Below are positions 10,000 to 19,605 of a stretch of 64,000 nucleotides of DNA, piece after piece. A model generated the notes under the pieces. That model saw nothing but the letters and a program-made list of their open reading frames with translations, did no database searches and was not told where the DNA came from. A program made the position numbers and the translations under genes. Origin of the DNA: Cyphellophora europaea CBS 101466. Its lineage: Eukaryota > Ascomycota > Eurotiomycetes > Chaetothyriales > Cyphellophoraceae. Positions within the stretch are counted from its first letter, which is position 1. The number at the start of each line of letters is the position of its first letter. The stretch lies in NCBI RefSeq assembly GCF_000365145.1, contig NW_008481808.1, positions 3,224,001 to 3,288,000 on the forward strand, read 5' to 3'.

Positions 10000-12056
10000 A
10001 TGTCGTGGCGCAACCAGGGCATCACTGGCTCCAATAACATTCCTCTCGGAAATCGTCGTCGGTTCGGCGACAGTAATGGTGACTCGCGCGATGGTACCAA
10101 TTCTCCGTACAACGGAGATTCTGGCAAGCGTGGTCGCAGTCCTACCAGAGGTGAGTCTGTCTCCTTTTCAGCTTCAATACTTACACCATATACTAAACGC
10201 AAATAGCTGAACCTGCTGCCGATGGCGTGAAACGACGTAGGAAGCGTAACCGGTGGGGTGATGCTACCGACAACAAGGCGGCTGGCCTCATGGGTCTCCC
10301 GACCAAGATTGAAGCCAACATGACCTCTGAACAGCTTGAAGCATACACTTTGCACTTGCGTATCGAAGAAATCAGTCAGAAGCTCCGAATCAACGATGTC
10401 GTTCCTGGTGATGGCGACAGGTACGTTGTCCTCAACCCTCCTAAAACACCCATCACTGACTTTCTACAGATCTCCTTCGCCGCCTCCGCAGTACGACAAC
10501 TTCGGTCGCCGTGTCAACACTCGCGAGTTCCGTTATCGCAAGCGTCTCGAAGACGAGCGTCACAAACTTGTCGAGAAGGCCATGAAGACTATTCCCAACT
10601 ACCACCCGCCATCTGACTATAGACGTCCTACTAAGACACAGGAGAAAGTCTACGTGCCTGTCAACGACTATCCCGAGATTAACTTCAGTATGCTAACTAA
10701 CCCTCTAACTCTGTTTCAAGCTTTCTGCTTTCTAACCCTGCTGGCCTACCTTTTGCGCACCTCCATGCGATTGGTAGCCGCGTCCCCATCCACTAACCAT
10801 GCCGTCCGCCTGTTTTTACCAAGATACAATGACTAACACTTAGCTTCCTCCTTTTTAAAGTTGGTCTACTCATAGGTCCCCGTGGTAACACTCTCAAGAA
10901 GATGGAGACTGAGTCTGGTGCAAAGATTGCAATCCGTGGCAAGGGCTCTGTCAAGGAAGGCAAAGGTCGCTCTGATGCCGCTCACACCAGCAATCAAGAG
11001 GAGGACCTTCACTGCTTGATCATGGCCGACACCGAAGACAAGGTCAACAAAGCCAAAGAGCTAATCCATAATGTCATCGAAACCGCCGCCTCCATCCCCG
11101 AGGGCCAGAACGAGCTCAAGCGAAACCAGCTACGCGAATTGGCGGCTCTCAACGGTACCCTCCGTGACGACGAGAACCAAGCTTGCCAGAATTGTAAGAT
11201 CTCCCCACCACGCTCCATCATGCAGGACTAATCTAGAACAGGCGGCCAGATTGGTCATCGCAAGTACGATTGCCCCGAGCAGCGCAACTTCACTGCCAAC
11301 ATCATCTGTCGCGTGTGCGGCAATGCCGGTCACATGGCTCGCGATTGCCCCGACCGACAACGAGGCAGCGATGCACGCAATCAAGTTCCGGGCTTCGGCG
11401 CCCCACCCAGACGCCTCGGCGCAGGCGATGCTGTCGACCAAGAGATGGAGGTAAGCCAGATTCTCCTTTCGCAACTAAGCTGAAGCTAACACACGCAGAA
11501 TCTTATGCAGGAACTCTCGGGCAACCCATCGAATGGTCCAGCCGCGCGCATCGAAGCTGCCCCTGGTGGTGGGAACCCCTGGGACCAAGGCGGCTACGGC
11601 GGCGGGGCTGGTGTTGGCGACGCTGCTCGTCCTTGGGAATCTCGTCCACCTGCGCAATCTGGCGGTGCTGCTCCTTGGGCTCGCGAACAGCAAGACAGCT
11701 ACGGCAGTGGTGGCGCAGCTCCATGGGCTCAACGACAAGACAGCGGCGGCTATGGCAATTACGGCGGAGCTCCTGGAGCCCCTGGTGCTCCCGGCAGCGG
11801 TGCTGCGCCGTGGCAAAGCCAGCCCCCTCCCCCACCACCCCCGGGGGGCGGCTACGGCTATGGTGGCTATCCTGGCTACGATCAAGGTGGCTATGGTGGC
11901 GCCCCTGCAGCTCCTCCCCCGGGTCTCAGCGACTTCCTTCAGCAGTACAGCCAGCAGGCCCCTCCGCCACCTCCTTCTGACATCCCTGCTCCTCCCCCTG
12001 GCCAGGCCCCTCCTCCACCTCCTGGAGATGTGCCGCCTCCACCGCCTCCATCTTAG
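10000..12056 (+). CDS. MSL5: branchpoint-bridging protein / splicing factor 1
   Basis: Six exons: 10000-10150, 10207-10420, 10470-10687, 10861-11193, 11242-11450 and 11499-12056, coding 560 aa. Domain order fits BBP/SF1: an N-terminal KRRRKRNRWGD tract (the U2AF65-binding ULM around the Trp), the SF1 helix-hairpin and SPSPPPQYDNFGRRVNTRE segment, a KH domain with the IGPRGNTLKKMETESGAKI loop plus the QUA2-like extension, two zinc knuckles (CQNCGQIGHRKYDC and CRVCGNAGHMARDC, about residues 302-342), and a long Gly/Pro-rich tail of PPPPPP runs. By family it binds the branchpoint sequence in the nucleus and bridges the 5' and 3' splice sites in the commitment complex. The 173-nt intron after GEINF-type residues (10688-10860) is the longest and interrupts the KH domain. 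Confidence 0.95.
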
Positions 12057-12562
12057 TTGGGCAACGATGTGGCCGACAAAGGGACACACTTGGACGTTGA
12101 GGCAAATGACTATGTTCGCGGTTGCTGGGTCGCCCCTACCAGGGCCTATGCTACGGTGGAGCAAGGATACGAATTTGAACATTCAGTGGTGGAGCCGCAA
12201 CCAAAGTATTGCAATAGCTTGGCTACAGGTTGGTTGTGAGTAGAAAGGTGGCAAGTAGGAGCTCGATAGGATCGTTTCGCAGCAGTCATTGTACGAACAG
12301 GCACTCCAGGGGGCGTCTAGGCCGTAATACTATTCCTCAATGCTTCGTGTACAGAGTTTCCTGCCTTGGTGCTTCCAGACGTTTCCTAACACCGAGGTTC
12401 CGAAAGGACCAATCAGAGCTGTGCATGGACCCATCTGCTTCGATGGAGACGAAAGTGAAAGTTGCCTTCCATCTTCAACTGCACTTCTCATTTCATTCCT
12501 TCTTACCTATCCTTAACACGGTCGTCCCATTTCAACCTCTTCCATCTCGAAATCCACTCAAG
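12057..12562. other. intergenic, BBP 3' UTR and Mix17 promoter
   Basis: A 506-bp gap between two genes on the same strand. The last 60 bp before the next ATG are C/T-rich. No frame with a domain is present. Confidence 0.5.
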
Positions 12563-13154
12563 ATGCCTCGCTCATCTCGCGGTTCAAGCCCTCGTGCGGC
12601 GCCTCCTCGGCCCGCCCCTGCTCCTGCCAGAGCTCCCCAACAGCAGCAGCAGCGACCCATGACTACACAAACCGCCCGACCTCCTGCGCAACAAGCACCC
12701 CCTGCTCAAGCTGGCCAGAGTCCTGGACTGTTTGGCCAGATGGCCTCCACTGCTGCGTAAGTCATCTTCATATATTCCTTGTGGCAAGATAGGGCACCCT
12801 CTCGAGCTCATCACTGGAAAGTCAAGACCTCACTAACCTCTACACAGTGGCGTCGCAGTCGGCTCATCCATCGGCCACGCCATCGGCGGCTTTTTCGGCG
12901 GCGGTTCCTCACAAGCAGCTTCTGAGCAGCAGCAGCAGTACCAGCAGCCCGCCGAGTCGTACGCTCAGCCCGGCGGCGCCATGGACTCAGGCCTCTACAA
13001 CAGCTCCTCTAATGCCAACGCCGCCTCCGGTCCTTGTGCGATGAACATCAAGCAGTATACCGACTGCATGAATCAGAACCAGGGAGACATGAACATCTGC
13101 GGATGGTATCTGGACCAGCTGCGGGCTTGCCAGCAGGCTGCGAAGCAGTACTAA
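12563..13154 (+). CDS. MIX17: Mix17/CHCHD2-like mitochondrial twin-CX9C protein
   Basis: Two exons, 12563-12756 and 12848-13154, give 166 aa. The N-terminus (MPRSSRGSSPRAAPPRPAPA) is basic, without acidic residues, and suits a mitochondrial presequence. A Gln/Pro-rich linker leads to the conserved hydrophobic block GVAVGSSIGHAIGGFFGGG, and the C-terminus has a clean twin CX9C helix pair: C-AMNIKQYTD-C and C-GWYLDQLRA-C. By family the cysteines are oxidised by Mia40 in the intermembrane space; the human relatives CHCHD2 and CHCHD10 act in respiration and cristae upkeep. The exon junction falls just before the hydrophobic block and preserves frame. Confidence 0.92.
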
Positions 13155-13889
13155 AGTGGCTGTTCCTGAGTAGTAGGCTGAGGGTGGGGGAGCATGGGGA
13201 ATTTATAAAATGTGGTACATTTGCATAGCATGGCGGTTTGGTGGCCAAAATTTCAAGAACAAGACAAATGACAAAACGCATTGCTGGCATGAATAAGGAA
13301 AGGATTAGCATAGAGGAGAAAAGAGACGGAGACGTTATTGAATGAGATTCAAATCTTCACTCATACGACTGTCACATCAGGTATTGCTGTCTCGTCCTCT
13401 CCTCCTTGTACAGCTACAGATCGATGAGGAGGCCCATGAGACAATTACTCTTGCCTCTTTTACACTGACGGAGAGTCCTGCTAACAAATTTGAAGCTGTG
13501 GCAGCCAAACTCGCCCGAGGCTTGTGTCGTGGACTGCCCAGGTCAAAGATACCTCGTCTGGCCTTACTTTGCGTTCACTTCCCCCTTACCTGTACCTGAC
13601 ACCTCGAGCGCGCCTCAGACGCGTGCCTTCCAAACAACCAATTTTCACTTCAAGTCTGAACTCCCACTTGGCCAGTTCTTCTTCCGTTCTCAACTTCTCT
13701 CTCCCACTCTCAAGGATTGGGTGTCTCAATAGCGTGCTCCAATTTGATCTCTACATCCCCACTACTCCCCCTCAAGAGCAGGTCTTGTCGAGAAGTACCC
13801 GTGCGGACTTCGCAGTATAAAGGAGCACTCGGCCGCGCAGTGGAAATGGCACTTTAGTAGTGGCAATAACCTACTGAAGAAGCAAATAA
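13155..13889. other. intergenic with no supported gene
   Basis: Open frames at 13342-13599 and 13490-13732 overlap in different frames and carry no domain. The stretch may hold the lost upstream exons of the remnant that follows. Confidence 0.4.
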
Positions 13890-14189
13890 GAACCTTCGAG
13901 TTCCAGCGAAACAGGGCAGACCAAGGATGGGAACAACGAGAATGCGAAACCTGCAGGGTCTGGGTCAAAGAAGACGAAGAAGCGAAATGAAGCCCGCTGA
14001 AAGGCGAAGAAGGCCAAAGATGCTGCGGCCGCGGAAGGCAACGACAAAGCTAGCACGGAGCTGACCGGTGATGGAGTCAAGGTGTCGGAGGTTGAAGGTG
14101 AGGATGAGGTCATGACAGCTTCTGCAGAAGCGCTGTTCGAAAGCCTTGATGGCTTGCCCTTTGTTCCAGCCGAGAGTTCAGTTCACTGA
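13890..14189 (+). pseudogene. gene remnant with one in-frame TGA
   Basis: One frame reads 99 sense-like codons from an AG acceptor (the frame is closed by a TAA just upstream) to a TGA at 14187-14189, broken only by a TGA at 13998-14000. Before the stop is a Lys/Glu-rich segment (GSGSKKTKKRNEAR); after it the same character continues (KAKKAKDAAAAEGNDKAS), followed by an acidic tail ending ALFESLDGLPFVPAESSVH. The even composition across the stop argues that this was one coding exon. CGA to TGA at that codon would fit both the Arg/Lys context and cytosine deamination. No ATG-bearing exon was found upstream. The family is not recognised; the basic-acidic tail is common in nucleolar or RNA-binding proteins, which is too weak for a call. 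Confidence 0.4.
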
Positions 14190-15730
14190 GCATGTCTTTG
14201 GCGCACAAATCCATGATTTATGGCCAACAGCAATACGTGCTGGCGGCCATCGTCCATATGCAACGACCATGACGACAAGGCTCAACATCGAGGAAGAACA
14301 CTGACATCGGACCGCGACGGGAAGCCCGAGACTCCGTTTCAAGAAGTCATGAAAGTGCCTGAGACGATCATCGGCTTCTATGGAGTGAGCACTTTAGTTC
14401 ACTATCATTGTGGCAAGCACGGTGCTGCAAGGAAATGCTTATGATAATAATATCGGGATGTCTCTATCGACTGAGCTCAGAAATTCGAAAAAGTAAGGCG
14501 TTAACGAGGACACTATCATCATCACTAGATAAATAAGGGGTCACAGTCTTTCATGAGAGGCTATTTAGTTGACAGTGCTTGCTGAGGTAATGAGAAGGCC
14601 TGTCACAGAATTCCCATAAAACAGAACCCGCTAAAATTTACTGCGCTGTGTCACGAACTGCCAACCCTCTTTTTGATATGCTTGAGTCTTCTTCGATAAC
14701 AAACCAAAAGATCAGACGCATAACAGTACTGGAACACAAAGTTCCTCCTCAAATGCCAGGGGCCGATAAAGACCTAAAACCTCGCGCAAATTCTACTCTG
14801 GACTCTCCTCCTGTAGACCTTCCTAGTTCAAGTGCACAATACACTCTATCTCACCCTGCTTTTCGTCAGCGTCCTATTGCTTCCCCTTAATCTCCCATTT
14901 CTCGTGTCTGCTTTGACAGAGATATTTGACCTGTGGGGAGAACTCGAAGCTTTAGGGATAGAATGACTTGTCTTTGATGAGTTACTGGGTGACTCGAGGA
15001 CTTGAGTTGAACCTTGATTTCTAGGCACGCAGAGAACTTGGTTAGGGGAGGAATAGTGGAGATACAGGGCTGAGCAACGTCAGGGGCAGCCAGGGACTTT
15101 ATCTTTTTCACAGTGGCTCGCTCATCCACTATAGTGTATAATACATGCTATAACCGGAAATCAAGGTTCAAGACACGAGCTCGAGTTATGGTACGCCCAC
15201 CGGCGGTAGAACCAGCGATGGATGCTGTCCTTGAGGTCAAGATAGAGGTCCGTTTGGTCGGGGAAGTGCTTCTGCAAGGCGGATATTGGCACGGCATGCT
15301 TTTCTGGATCCATTTCGAGCTGTTCCAACGACTCAGAACCAAAGGAAAGATGCGCTGCAGAGATGTTACGTAGATTACTGCATCCACGCCGTGCCTGTAG
15401 CGATACTGTCCTCTCTCCTGTTTGGCCGTTCGCTACCAGTCTCGCCACCAACTCACTGGAACCATATCGACGACAGCCCTTTTTGGGCGGACACCACCCT
15501 ACGACATCCTTTGCCTGAAAGCCAATTCTCTAGGATCTCTCCACATCGTGCACGGATTGAATCGCCAAGCACCACGATGCTCCCTACCAAACCAGTAGTG
15601 TATGATAAAAGGCACAAAGAACGGCACGGCGGGGAAGTCGTGCATGCCACCTTCGAAGGTCCTGTCAGCGGTGCCGAACACGAGCGGGGCGATTCGCCGC
15701 TACGCTCTGGTCAGTAACATTCACGGACTG
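14190..15730. other. gene-poor stretch
   Basis: About 1.5 kb without a gene I can support. The only coding-like peptide is on the minus strand at 15161-15451 (contains MDPEKHAVPISALQKHFPDQ and ends near RWFYRRWAYHNSSS), which has an ATG but no partner exon or known domain. A/T-rich bases at 14450-14660 separate this from the remnant. Confidence 0.4.
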
Positions 15731-16363
15731 CTAGGGTAGAAAATAGCATACGTTGTCCGTGGCCATCAAGATCTTCTCCAAACGCTTATAGGCTTGTCGT
15801 ATCCGCTCGCCGTCGTAAACGTCGAGAGCTCGCAGCGTCTCCACCTCATTGGAGAGATGCCGTGTCAAGGGCTCTGCAAAGCCTTCGATGAGACTCTTGA
15901 GCTGCCCTCCGTCATAATCCCTGGGAAGACAGGTGCGAGAGTACTCGTAAAATCGATCGAACCCTGGCGTGAATGCTCGATGCTGTTCGACGTTGCGCTC
16001 CATGATCCCCGGCACGCCCGAGATCTGCTCGATGCTCGGGAAGAAGCTCTGTTCTTCTGCATCGTGGTGGTGATGCATGGATTCACACCAGCACTGGCAA
16101 TAAATCAGGAAGTCCTGGACAGCGCTCGAGTCACCGCGCGGTATGTGAGCTGCCTGGAGATAGATGGCATTGAGTCCTCGCAGAATGCCATTGTGAGCAA
16201 GCGCCATTTGTGTTGCCACATAGTATGCCGCATGAGAGGACTACAGGCGTACGTTGAGTGATGCGGAGGCAAAGCAGAGGACTGGAATACATACATCCTT
16301 CGAGAAAGGTTCGGTAGAAATCAAATCGTACGGCTTATCAGCCCATGGGGAAGACAGGACAAT
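15731..16363 (-). CDS. hemerythrin-like HHE-domain protein; first exon lacks ATG
   Basis: Exon 2 (15731-16240) codes the HHE domain: ALAHNGILRGLNAIYLQA with the first His, then ESMHHHHDAEEQSFFPSIE, VEQHRAF and a last LTRHLSNEVETL. These give the His/Glu set that binds a di-iron or similar metal centre. An upstream exon joins in phase 0 at 16295: SSPWADKPYDLISTEPFSKD, then SSHAAYYVATQM. Fungal members usually begin this way with M-x-x-PWAD. Here the frame upstream of PWAD reads ATT GTC CTG TCT TCC and is closed by TGA at 16364-16366, so no ATG is available and no AG acceptor lies in between. The first usable ATG is at 16205-16207, which would give 158 aa starting just before the first His. Substrate or ligand is unknown. 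Confidence 0.75.
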
Positions 16364-16912
16364 TCATCAAGTACTCGCAGCCGAAGGCGACATCGCCTCG
16401 TAGTACGATGGGCCTACTCGTATATACTATACAAGCAGGGCTTGCGAAGCGCGGCTCGACTCGACCCCGGCTGAGTTATCGAAGAAAGCAAGAGGTGTAA
16501 CTCGCCTCCGATCTACAAGGTAATAGCAGTCATTCGGACGTGATGTTGGCCAAAGGTGCGGGTGGTCCGGATACCCCCGGCTTCTTCCACCATCGAAACG
16601 GGTGGGGGCCTAGATCGCGGAGACGAGCCTGATGATCGACCTTGCGAGACTAAGCTAACTTGATGCATGTAACCAAAGTTCTTCTCGGCGTTTTGTGTAG
16701 AGCTTTCGACTCAAGGCTGCGCCTTGCAGAACTCTGCCTTGGGTTGAGTGCCTTGCTGCCTAGAATGACGACACCGCCCATTCGTATGGATGGCATCTTT
16801 GTGCCGTTTGTCGCCAGCGAGGACCGCCAGATAGTCATCCGGATGACTTGATGCTTTGCGTGCAGAATTAGTAGAACCTACTTTCGTATAGCTTGATCCA
16901 GTCTGCGTCACG
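16364..16912. other. divergent promoter region
   Basis: About 550 bp between the hemerythrin-like gene (-) and an unknown gene (+). No open frame with a domain. It must hold both promoters. Confidence 0.5.
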
Positions 16913-18100
16913 ATGGCTGAGGACTGGGGTCTAGCCTCACTGATAGTCGCACTATGCGCACTTACGCTGACACTTTCCCCAGTGTCTCTGGGTTTCATCG
17001 CAAGCGTCATATCGCCTATCCTGAGCACCATATGGCCCTCGCTAGGAAAATGCGAGACCTTTGAATGGACGGACATTCCAGACGGGGCTCTTCACACTTG
17101 TGAACACCCCCCACAGTCTTGCAGCCACGTTGGCGCCCAGATCACCCCGGAGAGCTGGGAGGCAGCAGCGTCACACTTCTTCGCATTCAGGCGTGGCAAC
17201 TTCGTTCGAAAGCCCAAACAATTAAGCCTGACCACGAGATACATCCGGACTGATACGAAGACACTAAAAGCATTCCTGTCACTTCTGAACGGTCACGCAC
17301 TTTACGAAACCGGAAGATCTTTCCAAATTGTCTTCAAACCAGTCGGGGGATTGACGACTGCGTATGTGAAGATACAACGCGGACTTCCAAACAGTCTCAA
17401 TCATTTCTGCAGGCTGGATGTCACCAAGCGCGAGATGGAACTCATTTTCCAAGGGTATCCGCCATGGTATCAGAACCCGCTTTCCGTGGGCAGGGGCCGC
17501 CATGTGACGCATCCAATCATTGACGAAAGTGATCTGCATCGGGGAGGATGGATATTCGCCGTCGGACTGAGTCCGACGCGCCCAACCCTTGGGAACTTCC
17601 TGGAGATCAAGGGCGGCTCTATGCTCATCGTAGAGCGGGGTCTCAGGCGCGTGATCCGCTGTTTAAAAAATCTCGAGTTGGCCTTCTACGGTGAATTGAG
17701 AGTATCGGCTGCACATACACTGGTGGAAGGCCTTCATTGGTGGTACGCGGTTGGCGGTGGCTACGGTCCTAGTCGAGCGCGAGAACTCTTCTACAAGGCA
17801 GGTTTCAAAGACCTCCTTGTCGGTCCGGACTTCATCGAAGGTCTAACGGACTCACAAATCATTACAGGGATGAAAGTTTTCAATTACGATGAGCCACTCA
17901 CGGACAAGGAGATAACGCAACTGCGGCCTGTGCTTGAGAGTGTTGTCCGGGCGTCGGTGCTAGGGGTTCGAAAGGTCATCGATCACGTAGGTATTCCTAT
18001 TATTAGCACAGAGGAGATCATGCCTTGCAGTCTGCCACCTGAACTGACAAACGATGGGTATGTGTACGTTCGAGAGAGATGGGATTCTCTGGAGGATTGA
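16913..18100 (+). CDS. unknown protein with N-terminal hydrophobic region
   Basis: A single exon codes 395 aa from an ATG in good context (CACGATGGC). Residues 7-44 are strongly hydrophobic (two short helices separated by SPVS), so the protein is probably membrane-anchored. The rest is soluble-looking, with several aromatic Gly motifs (GLHWWYAVGGGYG near residue 275; GYPPWYQNP near 182; GGWIFAVGLSP near 209). Cys-His residues cluster at 62-72 (HTCEHPPQSCSH). I do not recognise a family. Its length without stops and even codon use argue it is a real gene. It resembles orphan multigene proteins seen next to HET-type genes, but that is only an impression. Confidence 0.65.
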   Translation: MAEDWGLASLIVALCALTLTLSPVSLGFIASVISPILSTIWPSLGKCETFEWTDIPDGALHTCEHPPQSCSHVGAQITPESWEAAASHFFAFRRGNFVRKPKQLSLTTRYIRTDTKTLKAFLSLLNGHALYETGRSFQIVFKPVGGLTTAYVKIQRGLPNSLNHFCRLDVTKREMELIFQGYPPWYQNPLSVGRGRHVTHPIIDESDLHRGGWIFAVGLSPTRPTLGNFLEIKGGSMLIVERGLRRVIRCLKNLELAFYGELRVSAAHTLVEGLHWWYAVGGGYGPSRARELFYKAGFKDLLVGPDFIEGLTDSQIITGMKVFNYDEPLTDKEITQLRPVLESVVRASVLGVRKVIDHVGIPIISTEEIMPCSLPPELTNDGYVYVRERWDSLED

Positions 18101-18360
18101 TCAATGCTGTTAGAGAGCTGCAGCCCAACGCCCCGACTATGCCACGGTAGTAGAATCAGCTGGGATCTGGGACTCGCTGCCTGAACAAACTTGGTCGAGG
18201 CTCAAGTTCAAGCAGCAAGTACTAGGTTGTAAACATACCAAGCTTGAGTGAAGATAAACTTGATGTTCTTCTCGCAGTGGACTCCTGACGAGTTCGCAAC
18301 AACTTTAATCTAACCAATACACCACACCCCCAATCCGACACCCACTGCCTCGACATCACT

Positions 18361-18866
18361 CTACAACTGCGCCCGATCCTTCATCCCCGCCTTGACCTGC
18401 CCCTTGACCCGCTTCGACACGCTTTTGATCTCCGACTTGAGCGCCTTCTTCTCCTCCCTCGACCACTTCACCTCACCACTCTTCTTGGCCCGCCGCATGT
18501 CCTGCGCGTACGCGGTCAAGATACTCGCCGTCTTCTCGAACGCGCACTCGGTGCAGTGGCCCTCTTCCACGGCGTCCTGCAGCGCGGCGATCAGCGCGGT
18601 GACGAAGCCCTTGGCTTTGGGTTGCTGGAGTTCGTGGTCGAGGTGGGGGGTTTGAGAGGGGCCGTGCTTGGAGCAGGGACCTGGAGATGAAGGCCTGTTG
18701 AGACATTACAAGTTAGTTGCCTCGGCGGGCTTGAATGTGGGATCCAGACTGACTCTCGCTTTTCATCGGGAGGGTACGCCCGTGCCTCGGTGGTATCGTA
18801 GGCTGGGAGGCTGCCCGCCCAGTGGGATTCCATCTCGGTGGTAGGGGACACGGCTTGCTGGGTCAT
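18361..18866 (-). CDS. small unknown protein, basic helical C-terminus
   Basis: Two exons, 18754-18866 and 18361-18694, give 148 aa starting MTQQAVSPTTEMESHWAGSL. The GTCAGT donor and CAACAG acceptor join in phase. Residues 14-32 are Pro/Tyr-rich (WAGSLPAYDTTEARAYPP). The C-terminal half is helical: VTALIAALQDAVEEGHCTE, a CTECAFEK pair of cysteines, then a long basic stretch (SREEKKALKSEIKSVSKRVK). No known domain. The reading is supported by the join and by the loss of any competing frame in exon 2. Confidence 0.62.
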
Positions 18867-19605
18867 TTTTTTGTTGATTTACGCTTGATCAAGTTGTAAT
18901 TAATCTCCAGAATGGTTGACTTATTGTACAGATCCGTCCATGGACGCCATTCCGCCGTCTATAAGTATTCCATCTCCAGATATGCAGCTGCCTAGAGGTC
19001 TGCTCGGCCGAAGCACCCTCGCTGCGAGCCTCGCCACACCGAGCCCGAGGAAGGCCCGCCATTGGCTTGATCAACTTATGTTGCTGCCTACCTGCTTGTG
19101 GTAGTCTCACCGACGGTCCTTGCATCTGTCCGAAGCCAGACTGTGTCAGTGAAGAGTGTCACCTTGACTCTCAAGGCCCCCTCGGCGCGACCGCAGAACA
19201 GGTTACTTGTCTTGAGGCAGTGGTAGGTAGACGCACGCCGACCATAGACGCAGTCCACACCGCCGTGGGGCAGTTTTCAATATTTCAACATTTCATATTC
19301 GTCCGTCGATCTTGCTAATCGCTTAATTTCTTGACTCATACGCTTGTTAGTACCACACGCAGACCCTGCATGTTGCATTCGGGAGGAGCCTTAGTGCCCC
19401 TGACAGCGCTATAGACTGTTGGCATTGGTCGTACACGCGCAAAATCCTACTGTGTCCGGACCTCGGTCATTACCATTGAGTCACACGCCACTACGTCGGT
19501 TTACACCGGCAAACAATTGTATATAGATTCTTTGTCCAGTACCCTCGACGAATCTCGCACCAGATTCCCCCGAATCCTCTCTCACCACCCCAAACCACCC
19601 CCACC
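18867..19605. other. divergent intergenic region
   Basis: Separates the small unknown gene (-) from the DmpA-like gene (+). No domain-bearing frame. The last 60 bp before the next ATG are very C-rich (CACCCCAAACCACCCCC), a common fungal leader feature. Confidence 0.5.

Noticed and set aside
11475..12182. Long frames in other phases over the BBP tail
   Set aside because: Produced by the Gly/Pro-rich repeat composition; the BBP frame joins correctly to the KH and zinc-knuckle exons.
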